The notes beneath the pieces were generated by a model that worked only from the letters and a program-made list of their open reading frames with translations, made no database searches and was not told the origin of the DNA. Below, one piece after another: positions 8,670 to 17,860 of a DNA stretch of 46,952 nt. Position 1 is the stretch's first letter, and every line of letters begins with the position of its first letter. This DNA comes from Bacteroidales bacterium (lineage in GTDB: Bacteria; Bacteroidota; Bacteroidia; Bacteroidales; F082), in the NCBI GenBank assembly GCA_015488735.1, contig WFNG01000228.1, forward strand, positions 1-46,952, given 5' to 3'. A program made the position numbers and the translations under genes.

Positions 8670-9662
8670 ATGAAAGTTGCAATAATTGGTGCCACAGGAG
8701 TGGTGGGCAGAAAGATGGTTAAGGTTTTGGAAGAACATAACTTCCCGTTAACCCGCATTTATGCCGTGGCATCAGAAAAATCAGTTGGCGAAAATATTCC
8801 TTTCAAACAATCTGATATAGAAATTATCGGACTGGAAAAAGCACTTCGGCTAAAACCGGATGTTGCTTTATTTTCGGCAGGCTCGTCTGTATCCGGGATG
8901 TGGGCCCCTAAATTTGCCAAAGCAGGAACCACTGTTATCGATAACTCTTCTGCCTGGCGAATGGATCCGGATATTCCATTGATCATCCCGGAAATTAACG
9001 GCTCCATTCTGAAAACATCACATAAAATCATTGCCAACCCTAACTGTTCTACCATTCAAATGCTTATGGCCATTGCCCCATTACAACAAAAATTTGGCAT
9101 TAAACGCATTGTGGTTTCCACCTACCAATCGGTAAGCGGAAGTGGAATAAAAGGTATTGAGCAATTGATGGATGAACGGCGACACAAAAGCGGCGTAAAA
9201 ATATATCCCCATCCCATTGATATGAATGTTTTGCCCCATGCCGGTGACTTTACAGAGAATGGTTATACTACCGAAGAAGAAAAACTGGTAAACGAAACGC
9301 GTAAAATTCTCGGCGACAACACCCTTGCCATTTCCGCAACCGCAGCTCGCGTACCGGTTACAGGAGGACACTCTGAATCTGTAAATCTGGAGCTCAAAAA
9401 ATCCTGGACCATGGATGAGGTAATTTTTCTGCTTAACAAAATGCCGGGGCTGGTGGTACAGGATGACCCGAAAAATAATGTCTATCCTATGCCTGTTTGG
9501 GCACAGGGAAGAGATGAGGTTTTTGTGGGGCGTATCCGACGCGATAATTCGGTGAAAAACGGGATAAATCTTTGGGTTGTAGCCGACAATCTGCGAAAAG
9601 GCGCTGCTACCAATGCCGTACAAATTGCAGAATATTTGATAAAACAAAAACTCCTGGGATAA
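8670..9662 (+). CDS. asd: Aspartate-semialdehyde dehydrogenase
   Basis: A cytosolic enzyme of 330 residues that reduces aspartyl-4-phosphate to aspartate semialdehyde with NADPH, the branch point to lysine/diaminopimelate, threonine and methionine. The nucleotide-binding loop GATGVVG is at 7-13, the catalytic Cys126 lies in 'NPNCSTIQ', and the substrate/proton-relay His234 lies in 'TGGHSES'. The length is normal. It is followed after 12 bases by ribF and probably shares its transcript. Confidence 0.95.
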   Translation: MKVAIIGATGVVGRKMVKVLEEHNFPLTRIYAVASEKSVGENIPFKQSDIEIIGLEKALRLKPDVALFSAGSSVSGMWAPKFAKAGTTVIDNSSAWRMDPDIPLIIPEINGSILKTSHKIIANPNCSTIQMLMAIAPLQQKFGIKRIVVSTYQSVSGSGIKGIEQLMDERRHKSGVKIYPHPIDMNVLPHAGDFTENGYTTEEEKLVNETRKILGDNTLAISATAARVPVTGGHSESVNLELKKSWTMDEVIFLLNKMPGLVVQDDPKNNVYPMPVWAQGRDEVFVGRIRRDNSVKNGINLWVVADNLRKGAATNAVQIAEYLIKQKLLG

Positions 9663-9674
9663 AAAGACACAAAA

Positions 9675-10598
9675 TTGAAAATCTATCAATGCATACAGGA
9701 TTTTGAGGCAGTTGCCCGCCCCATTGTTACCATCGGTACTTTTGATGGCGTACATTTGGGACATCAGGCTATCTTCTCAAAAATGAAGAAAGAAGCTGAG
9801 AAAACCGGTGGAGAAACTGTCGTAATTACCTTTTCTCCACATCCACGGCTGGTTTTATATAAGGACAGCGTAAATTTGAAATTTATCAATACACGTGAAA
9901 AAAAAATAGAACGCCTGGAAAAAGTAGGGATAGACCATCTCATCATCATTCCTTTTACCAAAGAGTTCGCCAGAAACTCGTCTGAGCAGTTCATAGCCGA
10001 TTACGTGGTAAAATATGTTCATCCCGCCAAGGTTATTATCGGTTACGACCACCACTTTGGCAAAAACAGAGAAGGGAGTATCCGGTTACTGGAAGGCCTG
10101 AAAAAACAATTTGGCTACGAAGTGGAAGAAGTAAGACCTCTATACGTAAATGGCGCGCCGGTGAGTTCTACCCGTATTCGCAATCTGCTGCACGATGGCA
10201 ATGTTAAAGAAGCCAACCGGATGCTGGGTTATGAATATGCCATCACCGGCAAAGTAGTGCGCGGCCAGCGCATCGGGCATAAAATTGGATACCCGACTGC
10301 CAACCTGGAGATCCCAAACGAGTACAAACTAATCACAGCCAACGGGGTGTATGCCTGCCGTGTTCTACTGGAAAACAGAATACTTAAAGGCATGGGCAAT
10401 ATCGGCGTGCGTCCCACCATCGACCACGGCGACCTGACCATCGAAGTCAATATTTTTGACTTCGATGAAGATATTTATGGTGAAAATATTACCATTCAGT
10501 TTGTGGACAGATTACGGGATGAAAAGAAATTTAAAGGGTTGGAAGAACTCAAAGTACAGCTTGCCAAAGACAAAATAGACTCCATTGCCCGGTTATAA
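9675..10598 (+). CDS. ribF: Bifunctional riboflavin kinase / FAD synthetase
   Basis: RibF of 307 residues: phosphorylates riboflavin to FMN and adenylylates it to FAD in the cytosol. The N-terminal nucleotidyltransferase shows 'GTFDGVHLGH' (21-30) with the HxGH motif and later 'PVSSTRIR'; the C-terminal flavokinase domain shows 'IGYPTANLEIP' and 'GMGNIGVRPT'. The start is a TTG at 9675: no ATG is available before the essential GTFDG motif, and this TTG gives the normal length. It lies 12 bases after asd and its stop codon abuts that of the convergent dusB gene with no gap. Confidence 0.95.
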   Translation: MKIYQCIQDFEAVARPIVTIGTFDGVHLGHQAIFSKMKKEAEKTGGETVVITFSPHPRLVLYKDSVNLKFINTREKKIERLEKVGIDHLIIIPFTKEFARNSSEQFIADYVVKYVHPAKVIIGYDHHFGKNREGSIRLLEGLKKQFGYEVEEVRPLYVNGAPVSSTRIRNLLHDGNVKEANRMLGYEYAITGKVVRGQRIGHKIGYPTANLEIPNEYKLITANGVYACRVLLENRILKGMGNIGVRPTIDHGDLTIEVNIFDFDEDIYGENITIQFVDRLRDEKKFKGLEELKVQLAKDKIDSIARL

Positions 10599-11600
10599 TT
10601 ATTTGCCCCGGATTATTTCCCTCCCGGCATATCTTTCCCTGATATCGTACAGAATATTTTTCACCTCTTCCCCTGTTTGAGCTTGCATTAACCGGATGCG
10701 AAAAGGTTTAAAACCAGGGAAACCTTTAAAATAAGCCGACCAGTGTTTGCGTATCTCCATGATGCCACGGCGCTCCCCTTTCCAGGCTATGGAGCGCTCC
10801 AAATGCAGCGTACTGATACGCACACGTTCCTCAATCCCCACCGGAGGAAACATCTCTCCCGTTTTAAAATAATGTTTTATCCCCCTGAATATCCACGGGT
10901 TACCATATACGGCACGTCCTACCATCAGACCATCTACACCATAGGTTTCCTTGAAACGTTGTGCCGAAACGGGGTCATTTACATCACCATTACCGAAAAT
11001 AGGAATAAACATCCGCGGGTTATTTTTCACTTCACCAATCAGTGTCCAATCCGCGGGTGTGGAATATCGGGTGGTACGCAGACGGCCATGAATGGTAAGC
11101 GCCCGAATGCCGGTGTCCTGCAACCGCTCGGCAATATCGACAATCTCCTTGTGTTCCTCATCGTAGCCAAGGCGCGTTTTCACCGTTACCGGAAGACTGA
11201 CCGCCTTCACCACAGCAGCCGTCATCCTTACCATTTTTGGAATATCGTTCAGGATACCCGAACCAGCACCTTTGGCCACTACTTTCTTCACCGGACAACC
11301 AAAATTAATATCTATAAGGTCAGGATGAGCCTTTTCGGCATAACGGGCAGCGGCAACCATCGAATCAATATCATGACCGAAAATCTGGATGCCCACCGGC
11401 CTTTCATACTCTTCAAAATCCAGCTTCTTCACACTTTTGCCGGCATCACGAATCAGCCCTTCTGAAGAGATGAACTCAGTGTACATCAGGTCGGCACCGA
11501 ACATTTTACACACATAACGGAAAGGTGGATCAGTAACATCCTCCATAGGTGCAAGCAACAACGGAAACTCGCCAAGATTTATTTCTCCTATTTTTACCAC
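10599..11600 (-). CDS. dusB: tRNA-dihydrouridine synthase, DusB type
   Basis: An FMN-dependent enzyme of 333 residues that reduces specific uridines of tRNA to dihydrouridine. The Dus signature 'APMEDVTDPPFR' is at 17-28, and the catalytic Cys102 sits in 'DINFGCPVKK'. 'LTIHGRLR' and 'GNGDV' are the expected flavin/phosphate-binding strands. The start appears to be a GTG at 11600 (revcomp reading GTG-GTA-AAA), giving the usual N-terminus 'VKIGEINLG'. It is convergent and abutting with ribF, and divergent from the CPBP protease with 89 bases between the starts. Confidence 0.93.
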   Translation of the reverse strand: MVKIGEINLGEFPLLLAPMEDVTDPPFRYVCKMFGADLMYTEFISSEGLIRDAGKSVKKLDFEEYERPVGIQIFGHDIDSMVAAARYAEKAHPDLIDINFGCPVKKVVAKGAGSGILNDIPKMVRMTAAVVKAVSLPVTVKTRLGYDEEHKEIVDIAERLQDTGIRALTIHGRLRTTRYSTPADWTLIGEVKNNPRMFIPIFGNGDVNDPVSAQRFKETYGVDGLMVGRAVYGNPWIFRGIKHYFKTGEMFPPVGIEERVRISTLHLERSIAWKGERRGIMEIRKHWSAYFKGFPGFKPFRIRLMQAQTGEEVKNILYDIRERYAGREIIRGK

Positions 11601-11661
11601 AAATACAAATTTTTAAACAGACGTCCTTTTTGGCAAAAGGTAAACAGTGAGGCAAAAATAT

Positions 11662-11669
11662 TAATTTTG
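11662..11669 (+). promoter_or_regulatory. -7 box for CPBP protease gene
   Basis: TAATTTTG followed by CGC, 20 bases before the ATG at 11690. It fits TAnnTTTG and supports a short leader. Confidence 0.55.
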
Positions 11670-11689
11670 CGCTTTCTAATTGCTTGTTC

Positions 11690-12622
11690 ATGAAACGCAG
11701 AACATTCTTTCCGGATACCAAACCAGGTATCAAAGTCTTCTGGTTACTTTTTCTGGTGATTTTATCGGCTTTAATTTTTTCTATTCTCGGACTTATTGCC
11801 GGAAAATTAATCTTTCATCTCAATCTTTCATCACTGAGGGAAACGGTTTCCCAACCCGAAAGCGAAACAGCCAAATCGTTCCTGTATATCTTTCAGCTTA
11901 TTAACCAGATTGGAATGCTTATCCTGCCACCGTTGTTGTTTGCCTGGCTTTTTAGTACCAACAGCAGCCATTATCTGAAAGCCGACAAGATCCCTAAACT
12001 AATGCCCTTATTGCTGGCCGGATTAACCATTTTTACCATACTGCCATTTATCAATTGGCTTACAGAAATAAATTCACAAATGACTTTTCCCCATGCGCTG
12101 GCAGGTATCGGCGAATGGATGAAAGCCAAAGAGACGCAGGCCGACCAGCTTACAGAAATATTTCTACAGGTAAAGAGTCCCGGAGGACTGGCACTCAACC
12201 TGCTGGTGATAGCACTGGTACCAGCAGTAGGCGAAGAATTGCTCTTCAGGGGACTGCTGCAACGGTTGCTGGGTGAATGGACCCGAAACATTCATGCAGG
12301 GGTTATCCTTACAGCTTTTATTTTCAGCGCCATACATTTACAGTTCTTTGGATTCCTGCCCCGGTTTTTGCTTGGCCTGATGCTGGGATATCTGCTGGAG
12401 ATAACACAAAGCTTGTGGGCTCCTGTTTTTGCTCACTTTGTGAATAATGCAACGCTGGTGATACTTTTTTACCTGCATTACAACGGATTCATTACCATGA
12501 AAATGGAAAATTTCGGCAGCTCTGATAACTATTTTGTAATTTTCTTCAGCCTGCTGTTAACGGCAGGCGTATTTTACGGAATTTGGCGTGGTTCTTCCAG
12601 AAGAAAACTACATCTGTCATAA
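11690..12622 (+). CDS. CPBP-family intramembrane glutamic endopeptidase
   Basis: An integral inner-membrane protein of 310 residues with about eight hydrophobic segments. It carries all CPBP (CAAX protease/Abi) motifs: 'GEELLFRG' with the Glu pair at about 182-183 and the Arg four residues on; a His in 'SAIHLQF' (about 216); and 'FAHFVNNA' with the His/Asn pair near 249-252. Family members cleave membrane-embedded or prenylated substrates, but bacterial substrates are mostly unknown. The ATG at 11690 is preferred over a TTG two codons upstream. It stands alone between dusB and dnaK, so context does not suggest a substrate. Confidence 0.88.
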   Translation: MKRRTFFPDTKPGIKVFWLLFLVILSALIFSILGLIAGKLIFHLNLSSLRETVSQPESETAKSFLYIFQLINQIGMLILPPLLFAWLFSTNSSHYLKADKIPKLMPLLLAGLTIFTILPFINWLTEINSQMTFPHALAGIGEWMKAKETQADQLTEIFLQVKSPGGLALNLLVIALVPAVGEELLFRGLLQRLLGEWTRNIHAGVILTAFIFSAIHLQFFGFLPRFLLGLMLGYLLEITQSLWAPVFAHFVNNATLVILFYLHYNGFITMKMENFGSSDNYFVIFFSLLLTAGVFYGIWRGSSRRKLHLS

Positions 12623-12977
12623 GGTATCACAAGCAAAAACAACGCTGTTTCATAACAAATATGCCATCTGAAAAACAGTTCTACTGCCAACAGAAGTTCC
12701 TATTGCCTTTCTTATTACTGTCGTTTTGTCATAATTCCTAAAAGACATAATCCTTTCACGTAAATATTGATTTGTTTTTACACAAATCTCTATTATTAAA
12801 CACTTTACACTTATCAATATTTATTAATATTTATTAAAACCGTCCGATATAATCATTGGCAAAGCGTATATGGTTGTCGCTTCCTGGTTTTGGCATAATC
12901 ATTGACTTCAATAAGCCAAACAATAAAAATTCATAAAAAGAAAATTAAAAATACTAATCATAAAGGAGGAAAAATAA
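12623..12977. other. dnaK upstream region, about 355 bases
   Basis: A long AT-rich leader region without a gene. It holds a perfect 7-base inverted repeat GATTTGT/ACAAATC (12769-12788, six-base loop), a tandem AATATTTATT duplication at about 12817-12836, and an unusual strong Shine-Dalgarno at its end. No CIRCE element (TTAGCACTC with its inverted copy) and no exact TAnnTTTG box near the ATG were found. The heat-shock promoter is therefore not identified. Confidence 0.4.
12964..12969 (+). promoter_or_regulatory. Strong Shine-Dalgarno site before dnaK
   Basis: AGGAGG, 8 bases before the ATG at 12978, is a full anti-SD match. Most genes in this window have only A-rich leaders, as usual in Bacteroidota, so this site is exceptional and suits a highly translated chaperone. 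Confidence 0.75.
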
Positions 12978-14918
12978 ATGGGAAAAATAATTGGAATTGA
13001 CCTGGGAACTACAAACTCATGTGTTGCCGTAATGGAGGGCAACGAACCGGTGGTTATCCCTAACAGCGAAGGGCATCGTACCACTCCCTCAATTGTGGCG
13101 TTTACGGAAAATGGCGAGCGAAAAGTAGGAGACCCTGCTAAACGTCAAGCTATTACCAATCCTAAAAAAACTGTTGCGTCCATCAAACGTTTCATGGGAA
13201 ATTCCTATAGCGATGTTACCAGCGAAATCAAACGGATGGCTTATGATGTGGAAAAAGGCGACAACAATACCCCACGGGTAAAGATTGATGACCGTCTTTA
13301 TACCCCGCAGGAAATTTCGGCCATGGTACTTCAGAAAATGAAGAAAACCGCTGAAGATTATCTCGGACAAACCGTTACGGAGGCTGTAATTACCGTACCG
13401 GCGTATTTTAACGATTCACAGCGTCAGGCTACAAAAGAAGCTGGTGAAATTGCCGGATTAAAAGTTCGCCGTATCATCAACGAACCTACAGCTGCATCGC
13501 TGGCTTATGGCCTCGACAAGAAAAAACAAGACGAAACCATCGCTGTATTTGACCTTGGTGGCGGAACTTTTGATATCTCTGTACTGGAACTGGGTGATGG
13601 CGTTTTTGAGGTGAAATCCACCAACGGAAATACCCATCTCGGTGGCGACGACTTTGACGGTAAAGTCATCAACTGGCTGGCTGATGAATTCAAAAAAGAT
13701 GAAGGTATCGACCTGCGTAAGGATCCTATGGCTTTACAGCGCCTGAAAGAAGCAGCCGAAAAGGCAAAAATTGAACTTTCCAGTTCTGCTGAAACAGAAA
13801 TCAACCTGCCTTATATCATGCCTGTGGATGGTGTTCCGAAACACCTTGTACGCAAACTAACCCGTGCCAAATTTGAACAACTGACAGACAGCCTTATTAA
13901 AGCAACTATTGAGCCTTGTAAACTGGCACTGAAAGATGCCGGCCTGAACGCTTCAGATATTGACGAAGTTATTCTGGTTGGTGGTTCAACCCGTATTCCG
14001 GCCATTCAGAAAATCGTAAAAGATTTCTTTGGAAAAGAACCATCCAAAGGGGTTAACCCGGATGAAGTGGTAGCCGTTGGTGCCGCTATTCAGGGAGGCG
14101 TACTTACCGGAGAAGTAAAAGATGTGCTGCTGCTTGACGTAACACCACTTTCACTTGGAATTGAAACCCTTGGTGGTGTGATGACCAAACTTATTGAAGC
14201 CAACACAACCATTCCGACCAAAAAATCGGAAACTTTCTCCACGGCCGCTGACAACCAGCCCTCGGTAGAAATTCATGTGTTGCAGGGCGAACGTCCCATG
14301 GCTAACCAGAACAAAAGTATCGGCAGGTTTCACCTCGATGGAATTCCACCGGCCCCACGTGGTGTACCGCAAATCGAAGTTATTTTTGATATCGACAGTA
14401 ACGGTATTCTGAATGTTACAGCCAAGGACAAAGCTACCGGAAAATCACAAAATATCCGTATTGAAGCTTCATCCGGATTATCAGACGAAGAAATCAAAAA
14501 GATGAAATCGGAAGCCGAAGCCAATGCCGAAGAGGACAAAAAAGCCAAAGAACGGATTGACAAACTGAATGGCGCTGACGCCCTGATTTTCCAAACAGAA
14601 AAACAGCTGAAAGAATATGGTGACAAGCTGCCGGCTGAGAAAAAATCGGAAATCGAAAGCGGACTGGAAGCCTTGCGTAACGCACACAAATCTCAGGATA
14701 TTCCGGCTATTGATACCGCCATGGAAAAACTAAATGCCGCCTGGCAAAAAGCCAGTGAAGACATGTATAAAAATGCACAAGGCGCTGCTCCCGGCGGACA
14801 AACTCCTCCTAATACAGGTGGCGAAACCGGAGCTCCCGGAGACGGTGGCAAAAGTGGCAACGGTGGTGATGATGAAGTTACCGACGTGGATTTTGAAGAA
14901 GTTGATGACAACAAGTAA
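12978..14918 (+). CDS. dnaK: Molecular chaperone DnaK (Hsp70)
   Basis: Full-length Hsp70 of 646 residues. The ATPase domain (about 1-385) has '[16 protein letters not shown]' at the N-terminus, '[11 protein letters not shown]', '[11 protein letters not shown]' and '[11 protein letters not shown]'. The substrate-binding domain follows, with '[14 protein letters not shown]' and '[11 protein letters not shown]', then the helical lid and a Gly/Pro-rich tail ending in the acidic '[13 protein letters not shown]', the EEVD-like DnaK terminus. It folds nascent and stressed proteins with DnaJ and GrpE; neither partner is adjacent, so dnaK is monocistronic here, with a strong RBS before it and an intrinsic terminator after it. 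Confidence 0.98.
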   Translation: MGKIIGIDLGTTNSCVAVMEGNEPVVIPNSEGHRTTPSIVAFTENGERKVGDPAKRQAITNPKKTVASIKRFMGNSYSDVTSEIKRMAYDVEKGDNNTPRVKIDDRLYTPQEISAMVLQKMKKTAEDYLGQTVTEAVITVPAYFNDSQRQATKEAGEIAGLKVRRIINEPTAASLAYGLDKKKQDETIAVFDLGGGTFDISVLELGDGVFEVKSTNGNTHLGGDDFDGKVINWLADEFKKDEGIDLRKDPMALQRLKEAAEKAKIELSSSAETEINLPYIMPVDGVPKHLVRKLTRAKFEQLTDSLIKATIEPCKLALKDAGLNASDIDEVILVGGSTRIPAIQKIVKDFFGKEPSKGVNPDEVVAVGAAIQGGVLTGEVKDVLLLDVTPLSLGIETLGGVMTKLIEANTTIPTKKSETFSTAADNQPSVEIHVLQGERPMANQNKSIGRFHLDGIPPAPRGVPQIEVIFDIDSNGILNVTAKDKATGKSQNIRIEASSGLSDEEIKKMKSEAEANAEEDKKAKERIDKLNGADALIFQTEKQLKEYGDKLPAEKKSEIESGLEALRNAHKSQDIPAIDTAMEKLNAAWQKASEDMYKNAQGAAPGGQTPPNTGGETGAPGDGGKSGNGGDDEVTDVDFEEVDDNK

Positions 14919-14937
14919 TTAACTTCACCATAATTAT

Positions 14938-14973
14938 AAAAGGCTGTCCGCTTTAGCGGATAGCCTTTTTTTT
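14938..14973 (+). terminator. Intrinsic terminator after dnaK
   Basis: A hairpin with arms AAGGCTGTCCGC and GCGGATAGCCTT (one G-U pair), loop TTTA, followed by a run of T. It begins about 20 bases after the dnaK stop. A clear Rho-independent terminator. Confidence 0.93.
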
Positions 14974-15052
14974 ATTTTTTCCCAGACTTATACGGAGAAG
15001 GTTATACCAGAAAAAACAAAAAAACCCATGCAAAATATACTTAATTTTGATA

Positions 15053-15060
15053 TACTTTTG
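15053..15060 (+). promoter_or_regulatory. -7 box for thioredoxin-like / panC
   Basis: TACTTTTG, 20 bases before the ATG at 15081. A second match, TAATTTTG, lies at 15042-15049; which is used cannot be decided. Confidence 0.6.
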
Positions 15061-15080
15061 CCCTATCAAAATTATACAAC

Positions 15081-15596
15081 ATGAAAAAAATACTTATTGC
15101 CACATTGTTTACTGCTTTCATTTTTCAGGGAGCTTTTGCCCAAAAAACGAACAAAGTAATTATGGACACTGTTTTGCATCGCGATGTGATGGTAGGTGTA
15201 TGTACCCGAAAAGGATTAGAGCAGGGACTTTTCAGCCAGTGGTTCTACAATCAGTATAACCGTTATCATCCTGATACGTCACTCATTAACACCATATCCG
15301 GTAAGATAAACAAAACCCGGATTACCATTGTCTTTGGCAGTTGGTGCGGTGACAGCAAAATGCAGGTCGGAAGGTTTTACAAAGTGCTTGACGAGGCAGG
15401 TTACAAATATCCCACAAAAATTATTGCAGTTACGCGCTCTTTAAAAGCCGGAGATACAAATATTTCCTGGTTGCATATTCGTCGTATTCCCACGTTCATT
15501 ATCAATTATCGCGGTAAAGAAATCGGACGCATTGTAGAATCACCCAAAGTGAGTCTTGAAGCCGACCTTGCCACCATACTTAAAAAGGTAAGATAA
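15081..15596 (+). CDS. Exported thioredoxin-fold protein with CxxS active site
   Basis: A 171-residue protein with a signal peptide (first 20 residues, ending GAFA before Gln), so periplasmic or membrane-associated. The thioredoxin fold is shown by 'ITIVFGSWCGDSK' (about 81-93) and the cis-proline loop 'RRIPTFI' (about 134-140). The active site reads Cys89-Gly-Asp-Ser92, so the resolving cysteine is replaced by serine. Such monothiol variants cannot run the usual dithiol exchange and may act as isomerase- or binding-type proteins (inference). An extra Cys41 is present. The stop overlaps the panC start (TAATG), so the two are translationally coupled, though a functional link with pantothenate synthesis is not obvious. 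Confidence 0.8.
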   Translation: MKKILIATLFTAFIFQGAFAQKTNKVIMDTVLHRDVMVGVCTRKGLEQGLFSQWFYNQYNRYHPDTSLINTISGKINKTRITIVFGSWCGDSKMQVGRFYKVLDEAGYKYPTKIIAVTRSLKAGDTNISWLHIRRIPTFIINYRGKEIGRIVESPKVSLEADLATILKKVR

Positions 15597-16438
15597 TGAA
15601 GGTCCTTTCAACAATAAAAGAGATAAGGGCTTATCTGGAACAAAAAAAAGCCGGTGGAAAGACCATCGGATTTGTTCCTACCATGGGCGCACTGCACAAA
15701 GGGCATCTGGAACTTATGCTTCGTGCAAAAGAGGAAAACGATTTGCTCGTGGTAAGCATTTTTGTGAACCCAGTTCAGTTTAACAATGCTGATGACCTGA
15801 AAAATTATCCGCGTACGCTGGAAGAGGACACTAAAAAACTGGAAAGTGTGAACTGTGATGTACTTTTTATCCCGGATGTGGAGGAAATGTACCCCCAGGT
15901 TGTTACAACACAATATAATTTCGGCACACTGGAAACAGTTATGGAAGGCCGGTTCCGCCCTGGTCATTTCAACGGCGTGGCCATAGTGGTAAAACGTTTG
16001 TTCGATATTGTCACCCCCGACCGTGCTTATTTCGGCGAAAAAGACTTCCAGCAACTGGCTATTATCAAAAAGCTGGTGGCAATGGAAAAAATCCCTGTGG
16101 AAATTATCCCCTGTCCCATTGTCCGCGAAACTGACGGGCTGGCCATGAGCTCACGCAACCGCCTGCTCAGCCCCGAAGAACGAAAGCTGGCACCTTTTAT
16201 TTACAAGACATTGCAGGAAGCCAAACGCAGACGCAACCATATATGTGCCAACCCCTTGCGGCAGATGATCATCAATATCTTTGAGGGAAATAAAAATTTT
16301 AAACTGGAATATTTTGATATTGTAAATGATAAAACCCTGCAACCCATTAACGGCTGGAACGACAAAGTTGGAACCGTTGCCTGCGTGGCCCTTTGGCTGG
16401 GAAATATAAGACTCATCGATAACATCAGGATTATTTAA
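15596..16438 (+). CDS. panC: Pantothenate synthetase (pantoate--beta-alanine ligase)
   Basis: A cytosolic enzyme of 280 residues that joins pantoate and beta-alanine with ATP to form pantothenate, the coenzyme A precursor. The N-terminal 'FVPTMGALHKGHLELM' contains the HxGH nucleotide-binding motif; 'VSIFVNPVQF', 'PGHFNGVAIVV', 'FGEKDFQQ' and 'AMSSRN' (KMSKS-like loop) are all in the expected order. The length is normal. The start codon overlaps the preceding stop. panD, the source of beta-alanine, follows 39 bases on with its own promoter box. Confidence 0.97.
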   Translation: MKVLSTIKEIRAYLEQKKAGGKTIGFVPTMGALHKGHLELMLRAKEENDLLVVSIFVNPVQFNNADDLKNYPRTLEEDTKKLESVNCDVLFIPDVEEMYPQVVTTQYNFGTLETVMEGRFRPGHFNGVAIVVKRLFDIVTPDRAYFGEKDFQQLAIIKKLVAMEKIPVEIIPCPIVRETDGLAMSSRNRLLSPEERKLAPFIYKTLQEAKRRRNHICANPLRQMIINIFEGNKNFKLEYFDIVNDKTLQPINGWNDKVGTVACVALWLGNIRLIDNIRII

Positions 16439-16446
16439 TACTTTTG
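16439..16446 (+). promoter_or_regulatory. -7 box for panD operon
   Basis: TACTTTTG begins at the base after the panC stop codon and lies 31 bases before the panD ATG. It would allow separate transcription of panD, the flippase-like gene and rfaE2. Confidence 0.55.
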
Positions 16447-16477
16447 CAAAAAATTTAAGGCTTAATCTTACTGTAAA

Positions 16478-16825
16478 ATGACAATAGAAGTCCTAAAATC
16501 GAAAATCCACCGGGCCTCCGTAACAGAGGCAAACCTGAATTATATCGGAAGTATTACCATTGACGAAGATTTGATGGATGCTGCCAACCTGCTCGAAAAT
16601 GAAAAAGTCAGCATTTACGACATTACTAATGGTAGCCGGTTCGACACGTATGTTATCAAAGGGAAACGCCGTTCGGGGGTCATTTGTCTGAATGGTGCTG
16701 CTGCACGAAGAGTAGCCGTAGACGACCTGATTATTATTGTTTCCTATGCTACTATGGATTTTGAGGAGGCAAAAACTTTTAAGCCACATATTATTTTCCC
16801 CGATAAAAACAATTTATTAAAATAA
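16478..16825 (+). CDS. panD: Aspartate 1-decarboxylase (pyruvoyl-dependent)
   Basis: A proenzyme of 115 residues that decarboxylates aspartate to beta-alanine. Gly24-Ser25 in 'NYIGSITID' is the self-cleavage site that produces the catalytic pyruvoyl group, and '[10 protein letters not shown]' and 'NGAAARRV' are conserved active-site segments. The length is slightly below that of E. coli PanD (126). It lies directly after panC and 12 bases before the flippase-like gene. Confidence 0.96.
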   Translation: MTIEVLKSKIHRASVTEANLNYIGSITIDEDLMDAANLLENEKVSIYDITNGSRFDTYVIKGKRRSGVICLNGAAARRVAVDDLIIIVSYATMDFEEAKTFKPHIIFPDKNNLLK

Positions 16826-16837
16826 GCCGGTAAAAAA

Positions 16838-17860
16838 GTGCAGCGCAAGCAGACAATTTCTGTTTTGAAGTATCTTCTTTTTCTGGTCTTCGGACTGGTT
16901 CTTTTATGGTTGAGTTTCCGTAAACTGAATATGAACGAAGTATGGACGGAAATAAAAAAGGCAGATTATTTCTGGCTCTTTCTTTCGCTTGTTCTGGTAC
17001 TGATCTCACATGTCTTCAGGGCTGCCCGCTGGAATTTGCTCATCGGCGGACTAAACTACAAAACGCGACTCACCACAACCTTTTATTCTGTTATGATTGG
17101 GTATCTGGCCAATACTGCCGTACCCCGCATGGGAGAGTTTGTGCGCTGCGGAGTGCTATCCAAAAAAGAAAACATCCCGTTTAATGCACTTTTCGGAACA
17201 GTTATCATAGAACGTATTTTCGACCTTATTGTATTGGTACTGTTAATTTTTTCCGTAATTGTCTTTCAAATAAAATTGCTGAACGATTTTTTACATGAAT
17301 TCCTCAGGCCTTTCTTCAAAACTGTTTTTGTCAACATATGGGATATCAGCTTGTTTTCCCTGTTGCTGATTTCTATTTTTGTGGGTGCCTTTTTTCTACT
17401 CAAACGAAACAAACACCGATTCAACAACCATCCTTTTTACCTGAAGATGCGCGCATTTTTTAAAGGCGTAGTAGAAGGTATAAAGACCGTTAAATACATG
17501 AAAAACAAATGGTTGTTTCTCATCTATACCTTTTTTATCTGGCTGTTCTATGCTTTGATGGTTTACGTGCCCTTTATGATGTTTCCGCAGACGGCTACTT
17601 TGAACTTTGTAGATGGCATAACCCTGCTGGCCATTGGAAGCCTTGGAATTGTCGCTCCCGTTCCGGGAGGCATCGGTGCCTATCATTTTATTGTGAAAAC
17701 AGTTCTGATGGAACTCTATAATATCAATGCCGACGTGGCCATCTCTTTTGCCACCATAACACATGCCGGACAAACACTGCTGAATGTTCTGGTTGGCGGC
17801 CTTGGCTACCTCATTATTTTCCTGACAAAATCTCAAAAACCAAGCAATGAAAAATCTTGA
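16838..17860 (+). CDS. Flippase-like integral membrane protein (LPG synthase TM domain, UPF0104 type)
   Basis: An inner-membrane protein of 340 residues with about eight hydrophobic helices. Motifs of the lysylphosphatidylglycerol-synthase transmembrane family are visible: 'VFRAARWNLLI' after the second helix, 'AVPRMGEFVRCGVL' and 'VIIERIFDLIVL', and late 'VAPVPGGIGAYHFIV'. There is no soluble aminoacyl-transferase domain, so it is the stand-alone flippase-type member; a role in moving a lipid or lipid-linked substrate is assumed from the family. The start is a GTG at 16838, 12 bases after panD. The end overlaps rfaE2 by 14 bases. Confidence 0.87.
   Translation: MQRKQTISVLKYLLFLVFGLVLLWLSFRKLNMNEVWTEIKKADYFWLFLSLVLVLISHVFRAARWNLLIGGLNYKTRLTTTFYSVMIGYLANTAVPRMGEFVRCGVLSKKENIPFNALFGTVIIERIFDLIVLVLLIFSVIVFQIKLLNDFLHEFLRPFFKTVFVNIWDISLFSLLLISIFVGAFFLLKRNKHRFNNHPFYLKMRAFFKGVVEGIKTVKYMKNKWLFLIYTFFIWLFYALMVYVPFMMFPQTATLNFVDGITLLAIGSLGIVAPVPGGIGAYHFIVKTVLMELYNINADVAISFATITHAGQTLLNVLVGGLGYLIIFLTKSQKPSNEKS

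Noticed and set aside
12769-12788. GATTTGT/ACAAATC inverted repeat as a heat-shock operator
   Set aside because: It does not match CIRCE and lies almost 190 bases from dnaK; mentioned only as a feature of the gap.
12890-12915. Sigma-54-like promoter (TTGGCAT then TTGAC) ahead of dnaK
   Set aside because: The -12 element reads GA instead of GC and no activator-binding repeats are visible; chance match in AT-rich DNA is likely.
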